Shown: positions 28,498-40,965 of the stretch, one piece after another | Layout: each line of letters starts with the position of its first letter | How positions within the stretch are numbered: position 1 is the first letter of the stretch | NCBI GenBank assembly: GCA_029237695.1 | Contig: CM055272.1 | Location: 34,358,791-34,422,790 of the forward strand | DNA from: Conchocele bisecta | Taxonomy: Eukaryota; Mollusca; Bivalvia; Lucinida; Thyasiridae | DNA length: 64,000 nt | Direction of reading: 5' to 3' | Translations under genes and position numbers: made by a program | Notes under the pieces: model-generated | What the model was told of the DNA's origin: nothing | The model's database searches: none | What the model saw: only the letters and a program-made list of their open reading frames with translations

Positions 28498-28716
28498 AAT
28501 TAACCCTTAGAATGCGGGAAACGAAAATTGTAAGTCAGATGTTGTTTCATATTTTGTCATTCTTCTTAATAAGAACATAATTTGGCAGCACTTTAGAATC
28601 ACATTTCCATTGAAAATGATTCTGATGTGTTACCAAACTATGGTTTTGTTGATAACATTGGAAATGATAAAGTAACCCAGCAGACGACAAAATTTAATTC
28701 AGCATTGTCAGGGTTA
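28498..28716. repeat. TTAACCCTTAG foldback element, copy 1
   Basis: Ends TTAACCCTTAGAATGCG and AGCAGACGACAAAATTTAAT...AGGGTT. The centre pairs AGAATCA..TTTCCATTG with AAAATGATTCT. Relatives: 43343-43556, 43896-44142 and central hairpins at 54955-56000 and 63866-63960. Confidence 0.75.
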
Positions 28717-29084
28717 AGTTCAGTTCCTGTTAACGAAAGCCCTGTAAATTGTAAAGCAGGTGATCAGGTTCTGCTAGTAAACCGTCTATGGATTAAAATC
28801 GTAAGGGTTAAGTTCAATTCCTGTTAACGAAAGCCCTGTAAATTGTACAGCAGGTGATCAGGTTCTGCTAGTAAACCGTCTATGGATTAAAATCGTAAGG
28901 GTTAAGTTCAATTCCTGTTAACGAAAGCCCTGTAAATTGTACAGCAGGTGATCAGGTTCTGCTAGTAAACCGTCTATGGATTAAAATCGTAAGGGTTAAG
29001 TTCAATTCCTGTTAACGAAAGCCCTGTAAATTGTACAGCAGGTGATCAGGTTCTGCTAGTAAACCGTCTATGGATTAAAATCAC
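28709..29084. repeat. 94-bp tandem repeat, four copies
   Basis: Units start at 28709, 28803, 28897 and 28991 with AGGGTTAAGTTCAATTCC and contain GGTGATCAGGTTCTGC. They are nearly identical. The array begins exactly at the end of the preceding foldback element. Confidence 0.97.
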
Positions 29085-29504
29085 CAAGCGTATGTTTACC
29101 GGACTACTTTAACACCATGTGCTCTTTATGTCCTCATGCGTTACCTATAAATACTCCTATATACAATAGGCATTCAAATACCTATGTTAGTGAATTTAAA
29201 TACATGTACTTCTCTGAAATGTCCCGATCCATGTACTACCGTAATAACCCTAAATATTCGGATAACATAATTGCATCCAAATTAATTGTTTTATTATATA
29301 CCTACCCATGAAATACATAGTTATTCGATGTAAATAAAAGTCATATGTTCTCATCGATGAAATAAACAACTTCCGGTGAAAATACGACTACTTCCGTTAT
29401 CTATATTCATAACGCGCATCTTCAGTGCCGGCTGCAAATACACATTGGTTACCGTATACAGTAAAAAAACTGCTAATTTCCATAGAGCAGTATATAATAA
29501 ATAG

Positions 29505-29722
29505 AATATTCATATTTTGCAACGAATATGACATATATGTTCATCTCGTGGTGTGACATGTCCATATTTCACGAGTGCCTAACGGCACTCGTGAAATATG
29601 GACATTTTACACCACTCGATGAACATATATGTCATATTCGTTGCAAAGGCACTCTTGAAATATGGACATGTCACACCACGAGATGAACATATATGTCATA
29701 TTCGTTGCAAAAATATGAATAT
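29505..29722. repeat. foldback element with duplicated arm
   Basis: ATATTCATATTTTGCAACG is mirrored at the right end. The arm ATGAACATATATGTCATATT occurs three times (once inverted, twice direct), and GTGCCTAACGGCAC forms the centre. Confidence 0.85.
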
Positions 29723-29807
29723 CCTCTATATAATGATAAACCATTACGAACATTGGGACACCCTTTGTTGTGGGAAACCAGAAATGATAAGTGTTTCCTA
29801 GAATATA

Positions 29808-30129
29808 TTTGTTTATTGGTGTTTAACGGCCTATCAAAAGCTAAGGTCATGTAAGGCCAGGCAAACGGGTTCGATCCCATTTTAACCGGCTACATTGGGG
29901 GGAAAATCCCAAAATCAGAACGGAATATTTACATCGAGAACAAATATATTCAGCCATGAAATTAGAATAACCCGACCTGGTGCCAGGTCCATACCACACC
30001 AAGTCACTTGGCCCCTTCCCCTAAAATAGGATTAGGAGTAATCGCAATACTCACATAAGGGGTATAACCAGATTCAACTGTCACATACAAAATGCCAAAG
30101 ACGTATGTGAGGGCCAAACCGGGTCTCCA
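29808..30129 (+). repeat. SINE family A copy
   Basis: Near full length, from TTTATTGGTGTTTAACGGCC through GGGTTCGATCCC to GGGCCAAACCGGGTCTCC. Confidence 0.9.
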
Positions 30130-30364
30130 TTGACACATACAGCAAATACTAGTACATGTATATGAAAGTAAACCAAATAAAAGTTGGTGCAATACACAAT
30201 AGACACATATGACAACGGGAAGCTATAAATATTATGCCAGCAAACTATACAAAAGACTAGATATCTGAAAATTTCTGAGATTTCAATTTGAAAATAAATT
30301 TCAATGTGTAAACTTTCCAATCTGACGCACAGCCTATGTTACTGTACACGTTACCCATAGGTTT

Positions 30365-30700
30365 TGTTTATTTGTTGGGGTGTAACGGCCTATCAACAGC
30401 TACGGTCATTGAAGGCAGGGTCAATGGGTTTAGTACTAAATCCCAATATATTACCTGTACAAATGGGGGCGGGGGGGGGCGCAGGAGGGGGGGGGGAGCC
30501 CAAAATCTATGTATTCAACCCTGAAATCAGAATGATCCTGATCCGATGCCAGGTACTCGCCACAGCAGAATCACTTGGCCCCCTCCCAAAAGCAGTAGGA
30601 TCAGTAATAAGCAATAATAAGTAAGTACTACTTTTAAAAAGGGCAATAACCAAATTCAACTCCCAGGTAACAAGAACCAAAGATAAAACAAGAAGTCCAT
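30365..30700 (+). repeat. SINE family A, variant subfamily
   Basis: Starts TTTGTTGGGGTGTAACGGCC and has TGGGTTTAGTACTAAATCCC in place of the B-box region plus a G-rich run. The same variant occurs at 58522-58960 and in part at 62063-62360. Confidence 0.8.
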
Positions 30701-30711
30701 GATGGCCCTAA

Positions 30712-32550
30712 TTCGCTCACCTGACTCCATGAACACCAGAGGAGAATGTGACATTGAGTTCATATGTGTTTTTAAAAAAATTGTGCTATTTTTAGATGGC
30801 GGTCATCTTGGATTAAGCGATGACTCATTTTACCAAATCTGAAAATGCTTCACCCAAGGATCATAACTTACTATGAAGTTTGGCCAGCATCGGCCATGTG
30901 GTTCCTGAGAAAAAGATGTTTATCTCGAATAAATGGACCTTTTGGAGGCCATCATGGATGACATAATCATCCGATTCCGACAAATATTGCACCAGAGCAA
31001 TCGCCTCATCGATACCTTCAATTTGATATATGACACAACCATATTTGGTCAAAAATAAAATTTGACTCCACGGGCCACGCCCATTTTTGACCCCGGTGTC
31101 ACCATTTGAACAACTTTGAAAGAGCGTTGTACATCGATCATTTATACCAAGTTTCGTCGAAATCCGGCTGGCGGTTCATGAGAAGATTTTTTAAGAATTT
31201 GTGCTATTTTTAGACGGCGGCCATCTTGGATTAGCGACGACCTCCGTTTTAACAAATCTGAAAAGGCTTCACCCATGGGTCATAACTGTAAAGTTTGGCC
31301 ACCATGGGCCAAGCGGTTCGTGTGAAGAAGAATTTTGAAATCTCTAATAAAAGAACGACCTTTCGACCTATCAGCGGCCATCTTGGATGACATGACCATC
31401 CAATTTCGACAAATAATGCACCAGAGCGATCGCCTCTTTGATACCTTCGATTTGATATAGACATTACCATATTCGGTCAAAAATAAAATTTGACCCCAAT
31501 TTGACCCCACGGGCTACGCCCATTTTTGACTCCGGGGTCACCATTTTAACAACTTTGAAAGAGCATTGTACATCGATCATTCCTACCAGGTTTCATCGAA
31601 ATCCGGCTGGCGGTTCAGGAGAAGATTTTTTAAGAATGTATGCTATTTTTAGACGGTGGCCATCTTGGATTAGCGATGACCTCCATTTTAACAAATCTGA
31701 AAAGGCTTCACCCATGGACTATAACTTTTAAGTTTGACTACCATGGGCCAAGCGGTTCATGTGAAGAAGAATTTTGAAATCTCTAATAAAAGAACGACCT
31801 TTTGACCTTTCAGCGGCCATCTTGAATGACATGACCATCCAATTTCGACAAAAAATGCACCAGAGCGATCGCCTCTTTGATATCTTCGATTTGATATAGA
31901 CATGACCATATTCGGTCAAGAATAAAATTTGACCCCAATTTGAACCCAGGGCCAACCCCGGGCCCAGGGCCACGCCCATTTTTGACCCCGGGGTCACCAT
32001 TTTAACAACTTTGAAAGAGCATTGTACATCGATCATTCCTATCAAGTTTCGTCGAAATCCGGCTGGCGGTTCATGAGAAGATTTTTTAAGAATTTATGCT
32101 ATTTTTAAACGGCAGCCAACTTGGATTAGCGACGACCTCCATTTTAACAAATCTGAAAAGGCTTCACCCATGGACCATAACTTTTAAGTTTGGCTACCAT
32201 GGGCCAAGCGGTTCATGTGAAGAAGAATTTTGAAATCTCTAATAAAAGAACAACCTTTTGACCTTTCGGCGGCCATCTTGGATGACATAACCATCCGATT
32301 TCGACAAAAAATGCACCAGAGTGATCGCCTCGTTGATACCTTCGATTTGATATATGACATGACCATATTCGGGGTCACCATTTTAACAACTTTGAAAGAG
32401 CATTGTACATCGATCATTCCTACCAAGTTTTGTCGAAATCCGGTTGAAGTTTGGTGACTATGGGCCCAATGGTTACCGAGGAGAAGACGTTTGAAAATGT
32501 TCACGGACGACGACGGACACATTGCGGTAACACGAGCTCAGGTGAGCTAA
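30712..32550. repeat. ~440-bp tandem array with inverted ends
   Basis: Units begin with TGCTATTTTTAGACGGCGGC near 30780, 31198, 31638 and 32091 and share GGCCATCTTGGAT, GAAAAGGCTTCACCCATGG, AAAGAGC(A/G)TTGTACATCGAT and AATCCGGCTGGCGGTTC. The block is framed by CGCTCACCTGA (30720) and TCAGGTGAGCT (32538). Long frames inside are not genes. Confidence 0.9.
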
Positions 32551-33351
32551 AAAAAACGTACCCGAGGGCCAAACCAGGCAAATCTTGATTCCTATTAGAA
32601 GTAACCCCTACCGTTGATTTACGCCGTCGCGTTCGCCCGAACAACCACCCACCTTACCCATAGGTAAAGCCATATTTACTCGCATAGCAGGCGAGTAGAC
32701 ACCAGGGACAATACACTCGGGTAACTGCTTACATGTCACTGGATTTGATAGCTAATAACACTGGTGTGTATATATGGTATGTGTTATGTGGTTTGCCAGG
32801 TAAGTGATACACTGTGCGATTTCCTGTGTATGACGTTATTTATAATGGTGGTTCATGTTAAAAATACAGGCACAAACCTGTCCAGAAAACTGAAATATTT
32901 TACAGTTTGGTGCAATATAATTGATAGCGAGTCCGTTCTCCTGGCTTTTCTACATGTGATTATCTACATTATATCAGATGTTCTACTTCACATTTTGAGT
33001 TATTTGTCAAATGGCAGAACAGGTGAAACTGGCTGATGGCTGGAACACACAAAGATGGCCTACTTGGCCACTCCATGTGTCATACAGTACAGTAACGATG
33101 CAGTGTTTACATATAATGTTATACATATAGTCCATCACATTTACGAAGCAATTATCAGGTATATAGTTGGTCCTTAACGCTCCTAGTACCCACACATACA
33201 TATATGGCTCTCAAATAAAGTACGTTGGCTTGGGTCGTTTCCATGGCAGCCAGGGTGCTAATCTAAATGGCTGCAAGTTAATGGAATATAAACATGATAA
33301 ATATAATGTACATTGTGCTATTTACCATGAATGTTGAAGAAGTGATTGGTG
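32551..33351. other. no gene seen
   Basis: It starts with a SINE A variant tail (to about 32670). A 90-codon hydrophobic frame at 32764-33036 is unconvincing. The MGST1-tail-like fragment at 33240-33290 is the only recognisable piece. Confidence 0.5.
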
Positions 33352-33430
33352 AGTGAGTGAATAGGGTTTAACGTCCGCTTTTCTGACATAGAGGTACAAG
33401 CCTCAGGGAGTCTACACGCAGACGGGAAAG
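33352..33430 (+). repeat. SINE family B fragment
   Basis: GTGAGTGAATAGGGTTTAAC is the diverged head of the GTGAATGGGTTTAACGTCCC family. Confidence 0.5.
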
Positions 33431-33500
33431 AAGTGATTGGACCTAGTATCGACCAGAATTGGACGTTACTATATATATGTGTGTAGCTACACACAGAATA

Positions 33501-33673
33501 CCTGGGCCCGGTTGTTCAAAACATCTGTTAGCTTAACGGACTGTTAAATCCTTAACTGAATGGTTAAAATCTCTGTTTTAACAGAGATTTTCACCATTCA
33601 GTTAAGGATTTAAGTCTGTTAAGGATTTAACAGTCCGTTAAGCTAACTGGTGTTTTGAACAACCGGGCCCAGG
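33501..33673. repeat. GGRCCCGGTTG foldback MITE, copy 3
   Basis: Ends CCTGGGCCCGGTTGTTC and GAACAACCGGGCCCAGG; longest copy, with an extra inner palindrome AACAGAGATTTTCACC. Confidence 0.92.
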
Positions 33674-33683
33674 CTAGTAATGT

Positions 33684-33783
33684 TTGATACCAAGTTTATC
33701 AGGCTTGGCTAGGAAACGAGTAGGAATTCCGAGGCTTGCCGAGGAATTCCTCCGAGCCAAGCCTGATAAACTTGGTATCAAAA
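33684..33783. repeat. 100-bp foldback element
   Basis: TTTGATACCAAGTTTATCAG and CTGATAAACTTGGTATCAAA flank a second pair, GGAATTCCGAGG / CGAGGAATTCC. Confidence 0.92.
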
Positions 33784-34164
33784 GACTAGTATGGTGGTGT
33801 TCTAATAATTATAAGCTGGAGGATGGGCAAAAATAACATGGCTTTTGTTATTTTAAAACAGAATATCACAACAACAGAAAGGTGTTTTTATTTAATTTTC
33901 TGTAACCATGGCAATGCATTTCATCAAATATTCTATAAACCATACATCCATATAAAACATAATACCATTCAAAAAACATGAAGCAAGCCCTGCATACCAT
34001 CGCAAACAAGGTTGCCAACTATATTTGGTACTACAGTAAAGCCTCGTTAAACCGGGCACACAGAAACTCTTTGTTCGCTCATTGTGATGGGTTTCACTGT
34101 AATTTGTTTTCTATGATAATGTGTTAATGATTTCCATGCTTTGCAGTGCTCATCTAGCTGAAAT

Positions 34165-34375
34165 TACAGTGGAATCTAGAGAGGTTTCACTGTAATCCAA
34201 ATTTTCCAGCGTTTGCGCCGGGTTACTAACTGAAAGTGGAATATCTCTAAGCCAGACACCTTGGGGACTTCCCAGGATGTCCGGTTTAGAGACTGGAATG
34301 GATTGGTGCTTAATGGCCCACCAACACAAAAGAGTACCATTTAGGGACGGTTTAGAGAGGTTTCACTGTAACCAG
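34165..34375. repeat. GTCCGGTTTAGAG foldback family, copy 1
   Basis: AGAGAGGTTTCACTGTAA occurs at both ends with GATGTCCGGTTTAGAG inside. Related pieces at 46518-46605, 50155-50370, 57345-57415 and 59024-59090. Confidence 0.7.
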
Positions 34376-34524
34376 AACTTTTCAGCTCAACTAACAGGGG
34401 TTTAACCCAAATTTTCTGGCATTTGCAGTTCCATGTTAATAATGTCAGTTCCTACTAGATACAGCCAGTGAATGTGATTGTTTGCCCTATACAATGTCAA
34501 TTTCACCAACATGAATATGAATAT

Positions 34525-34850
34525 TTTATTTATTGGCGTTTAGAGCAGCCTATCAACAGCTAAGGTCATTTAAAGCCAGGCCAACGGGTTCGATCCCGCA
34601 TGTAGCCTGCTGCATTGGGGAGAAAATCCCAAAATCAGAATAATAAATATACTGCCCTGAAATTCGATTACCTGGTGCCAGGTCCAAACCAAGGTCACTT
34701 GGCCCCTTCCCCTAAAGCTAATAGGATTAGGAATAATTGTATTAATCATACAAGGGGTATAACCAGATTAAAACCTCACATACAAGAATATCAAAGACCT
34801 GAGGGCCAAACCCGGTCTCCGTTCGGGATACCGGTAAGAATGAATCGCGA
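34525..34850 (+). repeat. SINE family A copy
   Basis: TTATTGGCGTTTAGAGCAGCC ... GGGTTCGATCCCG ... GGTGCCAGGTCC ... CCGGTAAGAATGAATCGCG; close to full length. Confidence 0.85.
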
Positions 34851-35054
34851 TCGTTGAAATGTGCCGAATGTCACAGTATATGTCCGCCAATACATAGTCA
34901 ATAAACAACGGGAGAAACTGGGAAAAAAAAGTAGGGTTCTTCTTCTAGCCATGAGCAACACGTCGGTATATCAAATTTGGTTAAGATCCGTGAAGTAGAA
35001 CTTGATATCGCGAGGACAAGGGTACATAATGTGAAAATTAACAAGAGTTGTCAG

Positions 35055-38000
35055 ATAACAACGAAGCTCGCCTGTTGGCAGCCTTCACTCAAACTTGGAA
35101 CAGTTGCATAAAAAAACATGAATACATGTATCATATATGTATAATTGACCTTGGGTTAAGGGGCTTCCGGTGGACCTTGACATTGGGGTCAATGGTGCAA
35201 GGTGGGTCATGGGTTTGCTATAGCATAATATAGCATATTAAGATGAATGCATGTATGAAATATCAATGCGCTCCCTGGAAACAGAAGTAAAACAAAATTT
35301 AACCCAACGTTAAGTTTATGAACGCACTAAGTTGGTGATTTTCTACAGCATGATAGCTATTCACATGAGGAATGCATGTATGAATGTGCTAAGTTTGTGA
35401 CCTTGGGGAAAGGGGTGGCGGGGGGGTGGGTCATGGATTTGCTGTAGCACAATAGAGGATCATCAGATGAATGCATGTATGAAATATCAAAGCGTTCCCT
35501 GTAAATAAACAGAAGTTAAACAACATTTACCCCAACGTGATAGAGGGTCATCTGAGGAATGCATGTATGAAATATCAAGGCGTTCCATGAAAGGAAACGG
35601 ATGTTATAAGAAATTTACCCCAACGTTAAGTTTATGAACGTGCTAAGTTTGTGACCATGACCTTGGGGGGTAAGGGTTGGGTGTTTGGTTGTGGGTTTGC
35701 TACAGCATGATAGAGGGTCATCTGAGGAATGCATGTATGAAATATCAAGGTGTTCCATGAAAGGAAACAGATGTTATAAGACATTTGGGGTGGGCGGTGG
35801 GCGGTGGGTCATGGATTCGCTATAGCACGATAGAGTTTCATCAGATGAATGCATGTATGAAATATCAAAGCGTCCCTCTAATAGATATGCTGTTGAAAAC
35901 ATAGAGTTAATGTATACAGTTACGCGATAACTATAAGTAAGAGAAAAAATCAGGGAAAATATGATTTTTATCACTTCTCCCTAATTTCCCCTCACTTCTC
36001 CCTATTTTGCCTGGAGGGAGAAGTGACTTAGATTGAACCCTGGTTCCCTGTACTGAAACAGAAGTTACACAACATTTACCCCAACGTTAAGTTTATGAAC
36101 ATGCTAAGTTTGTGACCTTGACCTTGGGGTAAGGGCTGGGTGGTGGGTTGTGGATTTGCTACAGCATGATAGAGGGTCATCTGAGGAATGCATGTATGAA
36201 ATATCAAGGTGTTCCATGAAAGGAAACAGATGTTAAAAGACATTTACCTCAAAGTTAAGTTTATGAATGTGCTAAGTTTGTGACCTTGACCCTGGGGTAA
36301 GGGGTGGGCCGTGGGTCATGAATTTGCTATAGCATGATAGAGTATCATCAGATGAATGCATGTATGAAATATCAAGGCGTTCCATGAAGGAAACAGATGT
36401 TATAAGACATTTACCCCAACGTTAAGTTTATGAATATGCTAAGTTTGTGACCTTGATCTTGGGGTAAGGGCTGGGTGGTGGGTTGTGGATTTGCTACAGC
36501 ATGATAGAGGGTCATCTGAGGAATGCATGTATGAAATATGAAGGCGTTCCATGAAAGGAAACAGATGTTAAAAGACATTTACCCCAACGTTAAGTTTATG
36601 AATGTGCTATGTTTATGACCTTGACCTTGGGGAAAGGGGTGGGTCATGGATTGCTATAGCACGATAGAGTATCATCAGATGAATGCACGTATGTAAAGAA
36701 ACAGAAGTTATAAAAAGACATTTACTCCAATGTTAAGTTTATGATGTTGATCTTGGGGAAAGGGGTGGGGGTGGGGGGACATGGATTTGTTGTAGCACAA
36801 TAGAGGATCATCAGCATGTATGAAATATCAAAGCGTTCCCTGTAAAGAAACAAAAGTTACACAACATTTACCCCAACATTAAGTTTATGAACATGCTAAG
36901 TTTGTGACCTTGACCTTGGAGCAAGGGTTGGGTGGTGGGTTGTGGATTTGCTAGCATGATAGAGTATCTTGAGGATGCATGTTAATGAAATACGCCGGGT
37001 TTGAGACAGATGTATAGAAACTTTACAACGAGTTTAGTGTTTGCTTATGATAGATGACATCTTTGAGTTTAAGTCCATGAAAGGGATATCAGTTCCCATG
37101 AAAGAACAGGATGATTAAGACATTTACACGTAGTTTATGATCAAGTTAGTGACCTTGACCTTGGGGTAAGGGATGGGCGGTGGGTCATGGATTTGCAATA
37201 GCATGATAGAGTATCATCAGATGAATCCATGTATGAAATATGAAGGCGTTCCCTGTAAATAAAAAGAAGTCACACAACATTTACCCTGACGTTAAGTTTA
37301 TGAACATGCTAAGTTGTGACCTTGACCTTGGGGTAAGGGTTGGGTGGTGGATCGTGGATTTGCTACAGCATGATAGAGGGTCAGCAGATGAATGCATGTA
37401 TGAAATATGAAGGCATTCCCTGTAAATAAACAGAAGCTAAGTTTGTGACCTTGACCTTGAGGTAAGGGTTGGGTGGTGGGTCGTGGATGTGCTACAGCAT
37501 GATAGAGGGTCATCTGAGGAATGCATGTATGAAATATCAAGGTGTTCCATGAAAGGAAACAGAGGTTATAAGAAATTTACCCCAACGTTAAGTTTATGAA
37601 GGTGCTAAGTTTGTGACTTTGACCTTGGGGTAAGGGTTGGGTGGTGGGTCATGGATTTGCTACAGCATGATAGAGGGTCATCTGAGGAATGCATGTATGA
37701 AATATCAAGGCATTCCATGAAAGGAAACAGATGTTATAAGAAATTTACCCCAGCGTTAAGTTTATGAATGTGCTAAGTTTGTGACCTTGACCTTGGGGTG
37801 AGGGTTGGGTGGTGGATCATGGATTTGCTACAGCATGCTAGAGGGTCATCTGAGGAATGCATGCATGAAATAACAAGGTGTTCCATGAAAGGAAACTAAA
37901 GTTATAAGACATTTACCCAACGTTAAGTTTATGAATGTGCTACGTTTGTGACCTTGACCTTGGGGTAAGGGTTGGGTGGTGGGTCATGGATTTGCTACAG

Positions 38001-38160
38001 CATGATAGAGCGCCATCTGAGGAATGCATGTATGAAATAACAAGGTGTTCCATGAAAGGAAACAGAAGTTATAAGACATTTACCCAACGTTAAGTTTGTC
38101 GACGCCGACGACGCCGGGGGTATGCCATAAACTCTTATGCACTTCGTGCAGGCGAGCTAA
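35055..38160. repeat. ~170-bp minisatellite with TGACCTTGA sites, framed by AGCTCGCCTG
   Basis: About 15 units share GTGACCTTGACCTTGGGGTA, GGATTTGCTACAGCATGATA, GAATGCATGTATGAAATATC, TTCCATGAAAGGAAACAGA and CCCCAACGTTAAGTTTATGA. The block starts after AGCTCGCCTG (35055) and ends at CAGGCGAGCT (38150), an inverted pair. The first units are more diverged than those at 36.1-38.1 kb. Confidence 0.9.
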
Positions 38161-38307
38161 AAATGACCAATATGGTCCTTCCGTTTGACACGTCAATAGT
38201 TAATATTCAATACGTCAATAGTTAATATTCAATACGGCAGAAAAGCTCGTTCACTGGCTCACATGGTGTTCGGGCCACCAAAACCGACCTTACAGCGCTT
38301 GCGTTTG

Positions 38308-38619
38308 ATTGTTTATTGGTGTTTAACGGCCTATCAACAGCTAAGGTCATGTAAGGCCAGGCAAATGGATTCGATCCCGTTTTAACCTGCTGCATTGGGG
38401 GGAAAATCCCAAAATCAGAACGGAATATTTACATCGAGAACAAATATATTCAGCCCTGAAATTAGAATAACCCGACCTGGTGCCAGGTCCATACCACACC
38501 AAAGTCACTTGGCCCCTTCCCCTAAAATAGGATTATGAATAATCGTAATACTCACATAAGGGGTATAACTAGATTCAACTGTCACATACGAAATGCCAAA
38601 GACATATGTGAGGGCATTG
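38308..38619 (+). repeat. SINE family A copy
   Basis: Very similar to 29808-30129 (same GGAATATTTACATCGAGAAC variant). Confidence 0.9.
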
Positions 38620-38789
38620 TGACAGCGCTTGTGACCAATTGGGCAGTTCTAAAAGGCATCTACAAATGATTTAACATTAATATGTACACACTGATGTAAA
38701 TAAATGTATTTAACCTCGGACCGACCTATCCTGTTATGGGTATGTAGTTTACCATACATACCGAATGTGTCTGGTTAATTTAAAACAAT

Positions 38790-39000
38790 TATATTTGATT
38801 TATTGCTGTTTAACGGCCTATTAACAGCTAAGGTCATTTAAGGCCGGGCCAACGGTTTCAATCCAGTATTTAACCTGCTGCATTGGGGGGAAAATCTTAA
38901 AATCAGAACGGAATATTTACATCGAAAAAAAAGAGAAGATATTCAGCCCTGAAATTAGAAAAACCCAACCTAATGTCAGGTCCATACCACACCAGCCAAT
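38790..39000 (+). repeat. SINE family A, 3'-truncated copy
   Basis: Runs from TTTATTGCTGTTTAACGGCC to TCCATACCACACC. Confidence 0.85.
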
Positions 39001-39295
39001 TAGATGCTATACTATAGATCATAATATGTCACCGATTGATTTGATTGCTTCGGGTTTTATGTCAATACAGTCATATACAGACGGAAACACACCTTCGTTG
39101 GGGAGGAACATACATTCAGCACGGGAGTTACAATACAAACTTTATGCTCTGAAAGACACTATACTGATCTGGTGTCAGGCACCCATACAACAACAGACCA
39201 CTCGGCACCAGGTGTGAATCCCAGTAAAAAGCTGATGGTTAGCACGTGTAGCAAAGTCAGCAGTGTTTTACTATAATACTACTTATAGACCACGT

Positions 39296-39885
39296 GGCCG
39301 TTTCACTAAACTTCGTACGACGAAAATGTTCGTAAGTGCAAATTAGGATCGTCGGGAAATTTCAATTGATGGATTTACATTTATTGAGCATAGGCTGCAT
39401 ATGCAGCCTATGCTCAATAAATGTAAATCCAATAATTGTTTACAAGAAAACATTGCTAATGTGAAATTTACAGACTATCATAATTTTGCATTTACGCAGG
39501 GCCATTTCACTAAACTTTGTAAGACTAAGAAGGTCGTAAGCGTAACATTTTGTTTATAATAACATTTACACTGAGAGCCAATGTCGGAAAATTGCTAGTG
39601 CATGTGTTCACTTACAATGATGTGTGCATATAGGTGCAAACTGGCAACATTAGTTAACCACGCTAAGGTGAGATGTAAATGAATAACGAGATGGCCGCAG
39701 CCCGCCGAGGCTTTGATAGTACATTGTATACTGAAAAACTTTAAAAAAGAAATGTTTTTTAACCGAGATGCACGTCCGTATGTACGCCAATGTGCCGACT
39801 GTATCGCGCTGTATGCAAGCGGACGCGACAAAAATGTTTGTATGAACATTTTTATCTTAAGAAGTTTAGTGAAACGGGCCCCATA
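39296..39885. repeat. TTTCACTAAACTTCGTACGA foldback family, compound copy
   Basis: Starts GGCCGTTTCACTAAACTTCG and has the central palindrome ATTGAGCATAGGCTGCATATGCAGCC. It restarts at 39503 and closes at 39885 with AAGTTTAGTGAAACGGGCCCC. Relatives: 47651, 50777 and 52863. Confidence 0.8.
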
Positions 39886-40056
39886 ATTTTACAATCGCAC
39901 CATGCGCAGTTTGATCAGGGACTACAATAGTTGAAGGGGTCAGTGGATGAATGCAGCTAACTCCATGAGGGAGTCAGCCCCATTCTTCCGCTGACCCCTT
40001 CAAATGTGTTCGAGAAACTATCCAGCTGCATCCAATAGGAAAGTTTGATCTGGTTT

Positions 40057-40260
40057 TGTTTGTTTGTTTGTTGGTGTTCAATGGCCGATCAACAGCTACG
40101 GTTATTCTCATTTCAGGGCTGAATATGTATTTATTTTGATGTAAATATTCCTTTCTGATTTTCCCTCCAATGCAGCAGGTTGAAAGCAGGATCGAACCCG
40201 TTGGCCCAGATTTAAATGACCTTAGCTGTTGATAAGCCGTTAAACACCATTAAACAAACA
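40057..40260. repeat. SINE family A foldback (head-to-head)
   Basis: A plus-strand SINE head (TTTGTTGGTGTTCAATGGCC) is followed by a minus-strand copy (GGATCGAACCCGTTGGCC ... GTTGATAAGCCGTTAAACACC). Confidence 0.75.
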
Positions 40261-40965
40261 AAAATGTCTCCCTATCCACTAGCGGGCGATTAAGAAAACT
40301 AAATGTTGCTAAATGTTGTTGTAGCACAATTGGCACATGGAGGACAAACAAGATGTAGGGACATATCAAATTGGTGATCGTGTCATTCGAAACACGCCAT
40401 ATGTGATTTTGCACAGAAAATATCACTGTTTCTGTAAATATCTCTCACATGTTCTTAGAAATAATGATATTTTTTGTAAATGATGTCGAAAGACGACGGA
40501 ATTTTCATGCTATGGAAATTTCATCGACATTCCACATAATATACGGAAAAGTTAATTTTTCTTTTCACGACATAACACATGTTCTTGGGTACAAACTTAC
40601 ATGGCGTTGGTCATGTGAACAACCTTGACGGACCGACTGACTGGGGTTTTATGTCCATTTAGACCGACTGATTGGCTTTTTACAACCGTTCAACAGCAAG
40701 GTCGATGAACAGCCATGAATATGGTATGGATCAAGCAGTCCTAGTATCATCAAATATCTTCAATTAAGCCACTTTACACAGAGCCATGATGAAAACACGT
40801 TTTTATTTTTAACAGTTATTTTTTAATAAATCTTCATATGCCCCTTTAAATATACAAAGGGGTCAGTGGAAGAAAGGGGCCAAGTCCTTTATGGACACTG
40901 GAAACACAAGAATACATGTGGATAAACGGCAGACAAAAATTCACCTTAGGACAGTTTGTGACCGG
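40261..40965. other. no gene seen
   Basis: AT-rich sequence; short stretch 40380-40600 is similar to 45420-45610 (GAAATGATATTTTTTGT/ATTTTCTGTCAATGACGTCG-like blocks), so it is probably repeat-derived. Confidence 0.5.

Noticed and set aside
28709..29084. Possible CRISPR or tRNA array
   Set aside because: Four contiguous 94-bp units with no repeat/spacer alternation and no tRNA fold.
31280..32522. Minus-strand frames of 76-112 codons
   Set aside because: They repeat with the ~440-bp array and share its DNA repeat, so they are by-products.
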